From the NCBI RefSeq assembly GCF_028890485.2, contig NZ_JARCHV010000001.1, forward strand, positions 558,001 through 622,000: a DNA stretch of 64,000 nt, given 5' to 3'. The stretch is from Planococcus sp. SK3692 (lineage in GTDB: Bacteria > Bacillota > Bacilli > Bacillales_A > Planococcaceae). Shown one piece after another: positions 23,612 to 35,209 of this stretch; the first letter of the stretch is position 1, and each line of letters begins with the position of its first letter. The notes below the pieces were generated by a model. That model saw only the letters and a program-made list of their open reading frames with translations, did not search any database and was not told where the DNA came from. Position numbers and translations under genes: made by a program.

Positions 23612-24471
23612 CAGAATCCGCCTTCGAACAGGTCAAGCTGTTTCGGGGATAATCCCTCAAAATGCAAACCGTTCAATTGCTGGAACTGTTTCGCATCCCC
23701 CGCTGCATGCCCGCCTGAATTATTATTGAAGATTACATATACCTGCTCTGCCTGCTGTTCAAGACGCTTTACAGCCCGGCTGATTTCTTCTAGTTCTTTG
23801 CTGTTGTAATCATAGAGATAGCGCACTTCCCGCCATTTTTCAGCGTTCCCGGGATTTAGCCAGCCGTGAACATTGCGCCCGTGCAGACGCAGCAACACTT
23901 TGTCTTCGCGGCTTGACTCGGGGACAAGCGGAATCGAGCCATCTCCTGCCTGCGGCTCATCGCACACCGAGTGGATCAACCCGTGTTCGCGAAGAAATTC
24001 CAGCGTCTTTTGTTTCATGCCCTCTGCATACCAGGACTGATGGCGGAATTCGATTGCCAAGTCAAATTCTTGCAGTTCCGCGATGATTGCGCGTATTTCA
24101 TCGACATGATCTTTCTGGCAGTCGAACCAAGGCGGAAATTGCAATAATACCATGGCCAGCTTGCCCGCTTCTTTAAGCGGCCTGACAGACAATCTGTAGG
24201 CTTCGAACATCTCTTCCCGAGTCGCGAACGGATTCTCTCCGCGCTGATGCCCGGTCATGCCTTGATAAGCTTTTACGACGAACTGGAAATTGTCCGGCGT
24301 CTCGCGGATCCATTTGCTGATATTGCGCTCAGGCTGGACGGCATAAAAAGAAGAATCCAGTTCCACAATCGGAAAATGCGCACTATAATCGACCAATTTG
24401 TCTTTTTGTTTCGACCCAGGGCTATACACATCGGGATGATCTCCCCAGCCCGTCAATCCAACATAAATCAT
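23611..24471 (-). CDS. yunF: DUF72 family protein YunF
   Basis: Cytosolic DUF72 protein with a TIM-barrel-like fold, 286 residues. It begins IYVGLTGWGDHPDVY and carries FYAVQ, NFQFVVKAYQGMTGHQ, AIEFRHQSWY and YVIFNNNSGGHAAGDAKQF, all typical of the family. No activity is established for DUF72. ATG at 24471 follows GGAGGCAGG. It is first in the yunFED operon and diverges from the AlkD-like gene. Confidence 0.9.
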   Translation of the reverse strand: MIYVGLTGWGDHPDVYSPGSKQKDKLVDYSAHFPIVELDSSFYAVQPERNISKWIRETPDNFQFVVKAYQGMTGHQRGENPFATREEMFEAYRLSVRPLKEAGKLAMVLLQFPPWFDCQKDHVDEIRAIIAELQEFDLAIEFRHQSWYAEGMKQKTLEFLREHGLIHSVCDEPQAGDGSIPLVPESSREDKVLLRLHGRNVHGWLNPGNAEKWREVRYLYDYNSKELEEISRAVKRLEQQAEQVYVIFNNNSGGHAAGDAKQFQQLNGLHFEGLSPKQLDLFEGGF

Positions 24472-24535
24472 CGCCCTGCCTCCATTTTCGTTATTATTTT
24501 ATGATAGCATAGAACAAAACAGGCGTCCTTTTTGA

Positions 24536-24563
24536 GATTCGCTGAATCAATGCCAAGCGAATC
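24536..24563. repeat. Inverted repeat in the yunF/alkD divergent region
   Basis: Perfect 8-bp arms GATTCGCT (24536-24543) and AGCGAATC (24556-24563) separated by 12 bases. There is no T run, so it is not a terminator; it could be an operator for either gene. Confidence 0.6.
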
Positions 24564-24624
24564 CACCTATTTTCCACTTGTGTACAATCGCATATCAAGT
24601 CGTTTTTTCAGGAGGTTTTTGGAA

Positions 24625-25302
24625 ATGAAAAGACCATGGGACACAGATGCCCTAATCACACGCTTTGAAGACCATCGCAACCCACAGCTTGCCGCTCCGA
24701 TGTCCGCCTATATGAAACACAACTTCCCATTTTTAGGAATACAGAAACCTCTGCGTACTGCGTTAATGAAAGAGCAGCTATCCGCATATCTTCTCCCTGA
24801 AAAAGCACAATTAACATCCGTCGTCCAAGTATTGTACGCAATGCCGGAACGTGAATATCATTACACAGCCATTGAATTGCTTGAACGAGCGAAAAAGCAA
24901 TTGACTCCGGATGACTTGCCGTTTTTGCGGCTGCTGATCGAAACCAATTCCTGGTGGGACAGCGTCGATATCATAGCCCCCAAACTCGTCGGAGATATCG
25001 TATTGCACAATCCAAAAACCACTGCCCCAGTTCTCTTTGCCTGGTCACAGACAGAAAACTTATGGACACAGCGGGCAGCCATTTTGCATCAATTAAAATT
25101 CAAACAGCAGACCGATACACACTTGCTCGGCTCCATCATCTCGCATCATGCTGAATCCCGGGAATTCTTCATCCAAAAATCCATCGGCTGGGCTCTAAGG
25201 GAATACGCAAAAACCGATGACGCTTGGGTTATGAATTTTGTTTCTACACATAGCCTTCAGCCATTGAGCAGGCGAGAAGCTTTAAAACACATGAAAAAAT
25301 AA
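24625..25302 (+). CDS. DNA alkylation repair protein, AlkD-like HEAT-repeat glycosylase
   Basis: Predicted AlkC/AlkD-type DNA glycosylase that removes bulky alkylated bases, 225 residues built of HEAT-like helical repeats. The family patterns MKHNFPFLGIQKPLRTAL (about 35-52), REYHYTAIELLERAKKQL and ETNSWWDSVDIIAPKLVGD near 110-128 are present; the WWDSVD stretch includes the Trp and Asp used by AlkD. GWALREYAKTD near 190 is also typical. ATG at 24625 follows AGGAGG; the frame to 24532 is longer but has no ribosome binding site. Confidence 0.9.
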   Translation: MKRPWDTDALITRFEDHRNPQLAAPMSAYMKHNFPFLGIQKPLRTALMKEQLSAYLLPEKAQLTSVVQVLYAMPEREYHYTAIELLERAKKQLTPDDLPFLRLLIETNSWWDSVDIIAPKLVGDIVLHNPKTTAPVLFAWSQTENLWTQRAAILHQLKFKQQTDTHLLGSIISHHAESREFFIQKSIGWALREYAKTDDAWVMNFVSTHSLQPLSRREALKHMKK

Positions 25303-25338
25303 GCTTTGGCCATCCCACACGGGTGCCAAAGCTTATTT
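25298..25338. terminator. Bidirectional terminator between the AlkD-like gene and the 61-residue gene
   Basis: A 13-bp perfect stem AATAAGCTTTGGC / GCCAAAGCTTATT, overlapping the stop codon of the AlkD-like gene. Confidence 0.85.
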
Positions 25339-25357
25339 TCAATTGGGCTTCAAATTC

Positions 25358-25543
25358 TTAGAATAATCCTCCAAGACCTCCGCCGCCAATTTCGGATTTC
25401 GCAAGATCCATCAATTCGTTCTTTTCGTTTTCATCGATCTTGCCGTCATCATACGCCTGCTTGACTTGAGTGATGATTTCTTTCGCTTCGCCCATGTCAG
25501 CGTTGCTGATTTTCTCTTTTAACGCGTCAAAAGTTTGGCTCAT
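25358..25543 (-). CDS. Small acidic protein of unknown function
   Basis: A 61-residue protein that I do not recognise. It is predicted to be helical and acidic with an IITQVKQAYDDGKIDENEKN segment, which resembles a helix-loop-helix, and it ends in the Gly-rich tail GGGGLGGLF. The ribosome binding site GAGGAGGG is strong and sits eight bases before ATG. A short terminator-bounded unit and good codon use suggest a real gene. No membrane segment or metal motif is seen. Confidence 0.75.
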   Translation of the reverse strand: MSQTFDALKEKISNADMGEAKEIITQVKQAYDDGKIDENEKNELMDLAKSEIGGGGLGGLF

Positions 25544-25654
25544 TAGAAAAATCCCTCCTCAAATTTTCGCTTCATCTTTTGTATACCCTTGGGAAAAGCA
25601 GTAAAACGAAATTCATGCAAACGAAGAAATCTACTTCCTTAAAACGGCATAAAA

Positions 25655-25682
25655 AACCCCGGCATGGAAAATGCCGGGGATT
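25655..25682 (-). terminator. Terminator of the suf operon
   Basis: CCCCGGCAT / ATGCCGGGG stem with a six-T tail on the minus strand, just past sufB. Confidence 0.9.
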
Positions 25683-25696
25683 GATCAATTGATTGA

Positions 25697-27094
25697 TTAA
25701 CCGATCGAACCTTCCATCTCGAACTTGATGAGACGGTTCATTTCTACTGCGTACTCCATCGGCAACTCTTTAGTGAATGGCTCGATGAAGCCCATGACGA
25801 TCATTTCTGTCGCTTCCTGTTCAGAAACGCCGCGGCTCATCAGATAGAACAATTGCTCTTCAGAGACTTTCGACACTTTCGCTTCGTGTTCAAGCGAAAC
25901 GTTGTCGTTCATAATCTCGTTATAAGGAATTGTATCGGATGTAGACTGGTTGTCCATGATCAAGGTATCGCATTCGATGTTCGAACGTGCGCCGTCCGCT
26001 TTGCGGCCGAAGTGCACGATTCCGCGGTAAGAAACTTTCCCGCCTTGTTTCGAAATCGATTTTGAGACGATTGATGAAGATGTGTTCGGCGCCAAGTGGA
26101 TCATTTTCGCGCCTGCATCCTGGTGCTGGCCTTTGCCGGCGATCGCAATCGACAAAGTCATGCCGCGTGCGCCTTCGCCTTTAAGGAAGACTGCAGGATA
26201 TTTCATCGTCAATTTCGAACCGATGTTGCCATCAATCCATTCCATCGTGCCGTTCGCGTCAACGAAAGCACGTTTCGTTACCAGGTTGTATACGTTATTC
26301 GCCCAGTTTTGGATCGTTGTATAGCGGCAATAAGCATCTTTTTTTACGATGATTTCAACAACTGCAGAGTGCAGGGAGTTCGTCGTGTAAACAGGCGCTG
26401 TACAGCCTTCTACGTAATGGACGCTTGCGCCTTCGTCGACGATGATCATCGTACGCTCGAATTGGCCCATGTTTTCCGAGTTGATGCGGAAGTAGGCTTG
26501 CAGCGGCGATTCCACTTTGATGCCTGGCGGTACGTAGATGAACGAACCACCCGACCAAACAGCCGTGTTCAAAGCAGAGAATTTATTGTCTGCTGCTGGA
26601 ATGACTGTCTGGAAGTTTTCTCTGAAGAGGTCTTCGTTTTCACGAAGCGCTGCATCTGTATCTTTAAAGATGATGCCCATGTCTTCAAGATCCGCTTTCA
26701 TGTTGTGGTAAACAACTTCGGATTCGTACTGTGCAGAAACACCTGCAAGATATTTCTGTTCAGCTTCAGGAATTCCCAGTTTATCAAACGTACGCTTGAT
26801 TTCTTCAGGAACTTCATCCCATGAAGTCTGGCTCGCTTCAGAAGGTTTGACGTAATATGTGATTTCGTCAAAATCCAGCGAGTTCAAATCTCCGCCCCAT
26901 TGCGGCATTGGCATAGAATAGAATAGTTTCAACGCTTTCAGGCGTGATTCGAGCATCCATTCAGGTTCTTCTTTAATCTTCGAAATTTCTCTGACAATGT
27001 CTTCTGTCAGACCGCGTTTGGATCTGAAGATGGAGACATCCTTGTCATGGAACCCATATTTATAATCTCCGATTTCCGGCATTTTTTTCGCCAT
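25697..27094 (-). CDS. sufB: Fe-S cluster assembly scaffold SufB
   Basis: Subunit of the SufBCD scaffold that builds iron-sulfur clusters, 465 residues. [28 protein letters not shown] (the conserved Cys), the beta-helix region [14 protein letters not shown] and the C-terminal [31 protein letters not shown] region match SufB. ATG at 27094 follows GGAGGAACGACG; the longer frame begins inside the sufU end. It is last in sufCDSUB. Confidence 0.97.
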   Translation of the reverse strand: MAKKMPEIGDYKYGFHDKDVSIFRSKRGLTEDIVREISKIKEEPEWMLESRLKALKLFYSMPMPQWGGDLNSLDFDEITYYVKPSEASQTSWDEVPEEIKRTFDKLGIPEAEQKYLAGVSAQYESEVVYHNMKADLEDMGIIFKDTDAALRENEDLFRENFQTVIPAADNKFSALNTAVWSGGSFIYVPPGIKVESPLQAYFRINSENMGQFERTMIIVDEGASVHYVEGCTAPVYTTNSLHSAVVEIIVKKDAYCRYTTIQNWANNVYNLVTKRAFVDANGTMEWIDGNIGSKLTMKYPAVFLKGEGARGMTLSIAIAGKGQHQDAGAKMIHLAPNTSSSIVSKSISKQGGKVSYRGIVHFGRKADGARSNIECDTLIMDNQSTSDTIPYNEIMNDNVSLEHEAKVSKVSEEQLFYLMSRGVSEQEATEMIVMGFIEPFTKELPMEYAVEMNRLIKFEMEGSIG

Positions 27095-27114
27095 CGTCGT
27101 TCCTCCGTTCTCTG

Positions 27115-30075
<2,961 letters not shown>

Positions 30076-30093
30076 GTTAGTCTCTCCTTCCAA

Positions 30094-30873
30094 TTATGCT
30101 TCTTGTCCGACAGTCTCGTCTTCGATGCCGAGTTCTGTCTTGATCCAGTCATAGCCTTCCGCTTCCAGTTTATGCGCAAGTTCAGGTCCGCCGGATTTAA
30201 CGACGCGGCCTTGCATCATGACATGTACGTGATCTGGCGTAATGTAGTTCAACAGGCGCTGATAGTGAGTGATGATCAGGCAGCCGAAGTTTTCGCCCTT
30301 CATTTGGTTGATGCCTTCAGAAACAACTTTCAATGCATCGATATCGAGACCGGAGTCAATTTCATCGAGTACAGCGAATGTTGGCTTGATCATCATCATT
30401 TGAAGGATTTCGTTGCGTTTTTTCTCGCCGCCGGAGAACCCTTCGTTCAAGTAGCGTTGTGCCATATCCTGGTCCATTGCAAGAGTTTCCATTTTACTGT
30501 CAAGTTCACGGATGAATTTCATCAATGAAACTTCGTTGCCTTCTTCGCGGCGCGCGTTCATCGCAGAACGCATGAAATCAGCATTTGTGACGCCAGAAAT
30601 TTCGCTCGGGTACTGCATAGCCAGGAAGAGTCCTGCACGTGCGCGCTCGTCGACTTCCATCGCCAGTACGTCTTCTCCATCCAATTCAATCGTGCCTTGT
30701 GTTACTTCATATTTAGGATGCCCCATGATTGCTGACGCCAAGGTAGATTTCCCTGTACCGTTCGGCCCCATGATGGCATGGATTTCGCTCGTGTTAATTG
30801 TGATGTTTACACCTTTTAAAATCTGTTTTCCTTCGATTTCAACGTGTAGATCTTTAATGACCAAAGTTGACAT
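30094..30873 (-). CDS. sufC: Fe-S cluster assembly ATPase SufC
   Basis: ABC-type ATPase of the SufBCD complex, soluble, 259 residues. Walker A GPNGTGKST (about 36-44), the Q-loop near LAMQYPSEI, the signature FSGGEKKRNEI (about 144-154), and Walker B TFAVLDEIDSGLD (about 167-179) are intact. ATG at 30873 follows GGAGGTATTTAC. It leads the operon, with a promoter at 30933-30961. Confidence 0.97.
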   Translation of the reverse strand: MSTLVIKDLHVEIEGKQILKGVNITINTSEIHAIMGPNGTGKSTLASAIMGHPKYEVTQGTIELDGEDVLAMEVDERARAGLFLAMQYPSEISGVTNADFMRSAMNARREEGNEVSLMKFIRELDSKMETLAMDQDMAQRYLNEGFSGGEKKRNEILQMMMIKPTFAVLDEIDSGLDIDALKVVSEGINQMKGENFGCLIITHYQRLLNYITPDHVHVMMQGRVVKSGGPELAHKLEAEGYDWIKTELGIEDETVGQEA

Positions 30874-30918
30874 GTAAATACCTCCATAATGTTATTGAAG
30901 AATGCCTTGCACTCTTAA

Positions 30919-30933
30919 TTAGTATCATTCTAA
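30919..30933. promoter_or_regulatory. PerR/Fur-like 7-1-7 palindrome at the suf promoter
   Basis: TTAGTATCATTCTAA is a 15-base near-palindrome (one mismatched pair) on the predicted suf start point. It matches 11 of 14 positions of the PerR-type TTATAATNATTATAA pattern. The regulator is inferred, not shown. Confidence 0.35.
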
Positions 30934-30961
30934 TCTTAACTTATATCGACTTCAGTAGCAA
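30933..30961 (-). promoter_or_regulatory. Promoter of the suf operon
   Basis: Minus-strand TTGCTA (30961-30956) and TAAGAT (30938-30933) with 17 bases between them, about 55 bases ahead of sufC. Confidence 0.6.
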
Positions 30962-31145
30962 ATGTTAAAATCGGCTGCTAGCCCTGCCCAAAAACCATTT
31001 TGAAATCCGTATTTTCTGCCTCCGGGAAGCGATTTCCATCCAAGCTCGTGGATTTCCTGCATTTTCAATAAAGTTAGGCTAAATGAGAATTCATTTCAAT
31101 AAACCTTGCGCGAGACGCTGAGTTTCCTATAGTCGGGCATAGAAA
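30962..31145. other. Intergenic stretch with no recognised feature
   Basis: Between the suf promoter and the terminator at 31146 I see no open frame with a ribosome binding site. An AATGAGAATTCATT palindrome at 31083-31096 and a GTATTTTC stretch near 31009 faintly recall other elements but are not convincing. Confidence 0.4.
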
Positions 31146-31175
31146 AACCGGACAGAGAAATCACTCTGTCCGGCA
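31146..31175 (-). terminator. Terminator of the small gene at 31220
   Basis: A perfect 10-bp stem CCGGACAGAG / CTCTGTCCGG with a six-base loop and T run on the minus strand. Confidence 0.88.
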
Positions 31176-31219
31176 GCTTCATTTGTAAGTTTGAATGTAT
31201 GTGGATCGTGTATCTATTG

Positions 31220-31375
31220 CTATTCGCGGTGCGCTTGGCGTTCGATCTGTGCCGCAACCGACTGGCCTTGGCGATAATCCTGCTCACGGCGCTGTTCAAC
31301 TTCAAGGATTTTTTGCGGGTCATTTTGGTATTCGTTCAGTCCGTACCCGTGTACGTCTCTGAATGCCTGTTCCAT
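31220..31375 (-). CDS. Small charged protein of unknown function, start unclear
   Basis: A short minus-strand frame with promoter and terminator that encodes a charged, probably helical protein: MEQAFRDVHGYGLNEYQNDP, then an E/Q/R-rich tail. From the internal ATG at 31375 it has 51 residues, but that codon lacks a good ribosome binding site. The frame stays open upstream, and AAAGGA lies seven bases before an in-frame ATT at 31411, which would give 63 residues starting IIDSQGIEKTEKMEQ. An ATG in another frame at the same place ends after nine codons. A rare ATT start or a one-base error in the sequence could explain this. I do not recognise the protein. Confidence 0.6.
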   Translation of the reverse strand: MEQAFRDVHGYGLNEYQNDPQKILEVEQRREQDYRQGQSVAAQIERQAHRE

Positions 31376-31449
31376 TTTTTCCGTCTTTTCAATACCTTGA
31401 GAATCGATAATAAACCATTCCTTTCGAGTTATCTTATTTTACTTTTACA

Positions 31450-31479
31450 AGTATACCCGAACGCCTAAAGATTAAACAA
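31450..31479 (-). promoter_or_regulatory. Promoter of the small gene at 31220
   Basis: Minus-strand TTGTTT (31479-31474) and TATACT (31455-31450), spacing 18. Transcription should start near 31443, about 30 bases before the proposed ATT start. Confidence 0.65.
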
Positions 31480-31540
31480 GATAAATAATCTAATTTATCT
31501 GAAAATAGACCTATCGTCATAGTTATTGGGAATATATAGA

Positions 31541-31570
31541 AAAAGCTACCCGTTTAAAGGGCAGCTATCA
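31541..31570 (-). terminator. Terminator of the lipoprotein gene
   Basis: Stem AGCTGCCC / GGGTAGCT with a seven-base loop and T run on the minus strand, just past the stop codon. Confidence 0.8.
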
Positions 31571-31574
31571 TAAA

Positions 31575-32105
31575 TTATTGGCTTACTTCGTTGTATAGGT
31601 TTGAAGCAACTAAGCCGTTTTCTTCCAATATCTCGTTGAACGCAGCATCCGCCTCGGCAAATTTATCAGCAGCCGCTTGGAAGTCAGGTTCATCTGTTTC
31701 AAGTTCTTCGATTTTCATCTCGTAAGATGCCGTGATCGAAGCCAATGCTCCGTCGATTTCTTCTTGATGGTCGTTTAGCGACTCCGGCACTTCGATTGAT
31801 GCTACTGTTTGAATCGCTTGTTCAGCAGAGGCAGCAGCCGCTTCTTTCATCGCAGTAAGTTCTGTGCCGCTTGGCAGCGTACCTTCAACTTGAGCGATTT
31901 CAAAATCATTCAATTGCGCATCTTCTTTATTTATATCTTTTGAAACGGATAGGTAAAATTGCATCAATTGGCTTTTAATGCTTTCTTTTCCGGATTCCAT
32001 TGTGGCAGATCCAGAAGCCGTATCAGTTGTGTCTTTGGATTGTTCGGTTCCGCATGCAGCAAGCAATAAGGCCGCAGATAAACCGAGGATTGTGATTTTT
32101 TTCAT
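31575..32105 (-). CDS. Hypothetical lipoprotein
   Basis: A 176-residue predicted lipoprotein. MKK and a hydrophobic stretch end in LLAAC (Cys18), followed by a low-complexity Ser/Thr/Asp linker to about 40. The mature part is acidic and helical, with an Ala/Glu-rich stretch MKEAAAASAEQAIQTVAS and further helices, so it probably folds as a helical bundle. No enzymatic motif is seen. ATG at 32105 follows AGGAGG. It has its own terminator and does not seem to be in an operon. Confidence 0.85.
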   Translation of the reverse strand: MKKITILGLSAALLLAACGTEQSKDTTDTASGSATMESGKESIKSQLMQFYLSVSKDINKEDAQLNDFEIAQVEGTLPSGTELTAMKEAAAASAEQAIQTVASIEVPESLNDHQEEIDGALASITASYEMKIEELETDEPDFQAAADKFAEADAAFNEILEENGLVASNLYNEVSQ

Positions 32106-32175
32106 GTTCGTTCCTCCTGATTTTCATATCCTGCATATAATAGCATAGGCCGATTTATCCGTATAGAGAACATAG

Positions 32176-32204
32176 AAAAGCCGGAATTCATTGAATTCCG
32201 GCAT
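32176..32204 (-). terminator. Terminator of the symporter gene
   Basis: A perfect 10-bp stem GCCGGAATTC / GAATTCCGGC with a three-base loop and short T run, just past the stop codon. Confidence 0.85.
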
Positions 32205-32207
32205 AAT

Positions 32208-33374
32208 TCATGCTTTTTGGGATGGAGTGAAACGATCGACGATGTTCGCGAGTGCGCCATCTCCCGTTACGTTGGCTGCAGTCCCGAAACTGTCCTGTGC
32301 CATGTACAAGGCGATCATCAAGGCGACCATCGTCTCATCGAAGCCGAGCATCACTTCCAGCAACCCGATGGCTGCCATGACTGCACCGCCAGGAACTCCC
32401 GGAGCCGCAATCATCGTCACGCCCAGCATGAGGATAAATGGGAAGAAGCTGCCGAATGACGGCGACTGCCCTGTCAATAAAATCACGCCAATCGCACAAG
32501 TTACAAGCGTGATGGTACTGCCCGATAAATGGATCGTTGCGAACAATGGAACCGTGAAATCTGCCACACGTTCTTTGACGCCTGTTTTACGTGCTTGGCG
32601 CAAAGTCACTGGAATGGTAGCTGCTGAAGACTGTGTGCCGAGTGCCGTAAAGTATGCCGGAAGCATCGTCCGGATCAAAGCGAACGGATTTTTCTTTCTC
32701 AATACACCAGCTGTGGTGTACTGGCCAGTGAGCATGGTCCAATGCAAAATGATAATAAGGATGAATACCACCGCGAAAAGTGAAAGGATCTCCATCACTG
32801 CCCCGCCGTATGCCATATTCGCAAAAATACCGAAGATATGAAATGGCAGTAATGGGATTATGATGTATGAAATAACTTTTTCGATGATCTCTTGGAACTC
32901 TTCGAAAAATGACGCCATCGTTTTGCTTCCGGTCGAAGCCATGCCGATTCCGAGCAAGAATGCCAAGATCAAGGCACTCATTACGCCGAATAATTGTGGA
33001 ATTTCCAGTTCAATAAAACTTGAAGCAAGTGCATTTGCCGGGTCATCCAAATTGTTCAGCGAACCGCCTTCCATCAAATTCGGCAAAATGGAAGAAGCTA
33101 CGATAAATGCCAGGACACCTGCTACGATAGTCGATAAATAGGCGACTGCAGTCGCTAGGCCCAATAATTTACCCGACCCTTTGCCGAGCTTCGCAATACC
33201 TGGTGCAATAAAACCGAGAATGATCAATGGCACGATAAAATTCAAGAACCCGCCGAAAATTCCTGTAAACGTAGCGAATACACGAACGAGCGCTTCTGGC
33301 GCAACAGAGCCGATGAGTACACCGAGCACGATGGCCAGCACAATCCGCGGCAGCAAACCGAATTGAAATTTCAT
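32208..33374 (-). CDS. Dicarboxylate/amino acid:cation symporter (DAACS family)
   Basis: Sodium- or proton-coupled importer of the glutamate/dicarboxylate symporter family, 388 residues. IVPLIILGFIAPGIAKLGKG is an early helix pair. The serine-rich re-entrant loop appears as TALGTQSSAATIPVTL near 240, the TIHLSGSTITLVTCAIG segment follows, and the second hairpin has APGVPGGAVMAA. The usual helix 8 motif is AQDSFGTAANVTGDG near 358, with Asp residues for substrate binding. The substrate may be an acidic or neutral amino acid; it cannot be decided here. Confidence 0.9.
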   Translation of the reverse strand: MKFQFGLLPRIVLAIVLGVLIGSVAPEALVRVFATFTGIFGGFLNFIVPLIILGFIAPGIAKLGKGSGKLLGLATAVAYLSTIVAGVLAFIVASSILPNLMEGGSLNNLDDPANALASSFIELEIPQLFGVMSALILAFLLGIGMASTGSKTMASFFEEFQEIIEKVISYIIIPLLPFHIFGIFANMAYGGAVMEILSLFAVVFILIIILHWTMLTGQYTTAGVLRKKNPFALIRTMLPAYFTALGTQSSAATIPVTLRQARKTGVKERVADFTVPLFATIHLSGSTITLVTCAIGVILLTGQSPSFGSFFPFILMLGVTMIAAPGVPGGAVMAAIGLLEVMLGFDETMVALMIALYMAQDSFGTAANVTGDGALANIVDRFTPSQKA

Positions 33375-33571
33375 AATCTTGTCCTCCCTGTGAAAACAGT
33401 TGTTTATTCGTTATTATGTGAAATTACCATAGTTTTCGAAAAGCTAATAGCTTTTTACTAAATCACGTAATATTTTTATTATTTTGAAAAAATAATAAAC
33501 TTCTCAAAAAGATGACTGGAAGTGTTTTATCCCTTAAATTCTGCCACTCCCAACCTGTTTTTCGGTATAAA

Positions 33572-33609
33572 AAAACGCGATGCATTCCGCTGTGGAATGC
33601 ATCGCGTCT
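33572..33609 (-). terminator. Terminator of the metNIQ operon
   Basis: A 14-bp stem ACGCGATGCATTCC / GGAATGCATCGCGT with a seven-T tail on the minus strand, just past metQ. Confidence 0.92.
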
Positions 33610-33616
33610 ATATGAT

Positions 33617-34447
33617 TTATTGTTCAACAGGGATGACAGCGCCGTCCCATTCTTCAAGGATGAAGTCTTGGATTTCTTGTGAAGTTAAGACTTCAACTAG
33701 TGCTTGGATGTCTTCGTTTTCTTCATCACCGGATTGAACGACGATCAAGTTGGCGTATGGAGAATCCGAACCTTCAAGCGCGATGGAATCTTCCATTGGC
33801 TTCAGGCCTGCATCGATCGCATAGTTGGCGTTGATGAAGACAGCATCGCCTTCACCAGCTTCGTACATCTGGACTAGTAGTGCCGGCTCGTAGTCTGTTT
33901 CGAACTGGATATTTTTCTCGTTTTCAACGATGTCGCTGACTTCAGCGGTCGTTTTTTCAACTTCTTCATCCAGCTTGATCAATCCTTCTGCTTCAAGAAT
34001 GGACAGCATACGGCCGTGTTCCGCTACTGAGTTGCTCATCAGGATCGTTCCATCTTGTGGAATTTCATCAAGTGAAGCAACATCTTTGGAGTAAATGCCC
34101 ATTGGCTCGATGTGGATTGCGCCAGCGTTGGCGAAGTCATATCCATGATCAGCAATCTGTGCTTCCAAATAAGGGATGTGTTGATAATAGTTGGCGTCCA
34201 AATCTCCTGATTCCAAGTCTTGGTTCGGAAGAATATAATCTTGGTATGTTTCGATTTCAAGCTCAATTCCTTGTTCTGCAAGGATTGGTTTTGCCTGCTC
34301 CAGGATTTCACCGTGTGGCACGTTCGAAGCGCCGACTGTCAAAGTGCTTGTTTCGCCTTCTGAACCGCCGCCGTTGCTGCTTTCTTCAGAGCCGCAGGCT
34401 GATAATGCCAGCACAGCTGCAAATGAACCGAATACTAATTTTTTCAT
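33617..34447 (-). CDS. metQ: Methionine ABC transporter substrate-binding lipoprotein MetQ
   Basis: Lipid-anchored methionine-binding protein, 276 residues. Lipobox LALSAC near 13-18, then the NlpA/MetQ core: LTVGASNVPHGEILEQ, YQDYILPNQDLESGDLDANYYQH, and HIEPMGIYSKDVASLDEIP. ATG at 34447 follows AAAAGGGG; the frame to 34534 is longer but lacks a signal. It is third in metN-metI-metQ, under a SAM-I riboswitch. Confidence 0.95.
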   Translation of the reverse strand: MKKLVFGSFAAVLALSACGSEESSNGGGSEGETSTLTVGASNVPHGEILEQAKPILAEQGIELEIETYQDYILPNQDLESGDLDANYYQHIPYLEAQIADHGYDFANAGAIHIEPMGIYSKDVASLDEIPQDGTILMSNSVAEHGRMLSILEAEGLIKLDEEVEKTTAEVSDIVENEKNIQFETDYEPALLVQMYEAGEGDAVFINANYAIDAGLKPMEDSIALEGSDSPYANLIVVQSGDEENEDIQALVEVLTSQEIQDFILEEWDGAVIPVEQ

Positions 34448-34540
34448 TACAAAATTCCCCTTTTCTTCTATTAAATGTAGTTTTATATAATGACGGGCAA
34501 TGACGCCCATTTTTAATCTAGTCAAAGCGCTCAAGACGAT

Positions 34541-35209
34541 CTAGCGTTTATCGGATCTGCTGGTTAAGAAATCACCGACAAATTGGACGGCGAAGACGAT
34601 GACTAAAATTAGGATCGTCGAGACGAGAGTTACGTCTTCACGGCTTCTTTGGAACCCATCCAAGAACGCGAGCGTTCCGAGCCCTCCAGCGCCGATGATG
34701 CCCGCCATCGCTGTATAGCCAACCAAAGCGATAGCGGTTACGGTGATTCCTGAGATTAAAGCGGGTTTCGATTCAGGCAGCAGGACTTTGCGGATGATTG
34801 TCCACGTTGTCGCTCCCATCGAGCGCGCAGCTTCGATGACACCTTTATCGATTTCTTTCAAGGCGATCAGCACCATGCGAGCATAGAACGGAGCTGCCCC
34901 GATGATCAATGCCGGGAGTGCAGCATTCGGCCCGCGGATGCTGCCGATCAAGAATTTTGTGAACGGGATAAGCAAAATGATCAAGATGATGAAAGGGATC
35001 GAACGGAAAATATTAACGAATGCCCCTGACAACCAGTTGACGACTTTATTTGCCCATAATTGGTTAGGTGCAGTCAAAAATAAGACAACACCCAGTACCA
35101 GTCCGATGATAAACGTGAACAAAGTAGACACAGCCGTCATGTAAATCGTTTCGAGCGTCGCTTCCCACATAGCTGGCCAATCAACATTCGGGAACAAAGT
35201 CTCAAGCAT
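34541..35209 (-). CDS. metI: Methionine ABC transporter permease MetI
   Basis: Permease of the methionine importer, 222 residues with five helices. The EAA loop is visible as GVIEAARSMGATTWTIIRKVLLPES near 138-162, where it contacts MetN. It overlaps the metN end by eight bases. Together with MetN and MetQ it takes up D- and L-methionine in known systems. Confidence 0.95.
   Translation of the reverse strand: MLETLFPNVDWPAMWEATLETIYMTAVSTLFTFIIGLVLGVVLFLTAPNQLWANKVVNWLSGAFVNIFRSIPFIILIILLIPFTKFLIGSIRGPNAALPALIIGAAPFYARMVLIALKEIDKGVIEAARSMGATTWTIIRKVLLPESKPALISGITVTAIALVGYTAMAGIIGAGGLGTLAFLDGFQRSREDVTLVSTILILVIVFAVQFVGDFLTSRSDKR

Noticed and set aside
26096..26824. Plus-strand 242-codon frame opposite sufB
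   Set aside because: It is an antisense shadow of a fully conserved gene.
30990..31075. Degenerate copy of the interspersed repeat
   Set aside because: Only GTATTTTC, one GCGATTTCC-like stretch and a loose CTCGTGG remain; this is too little to separate from chance.
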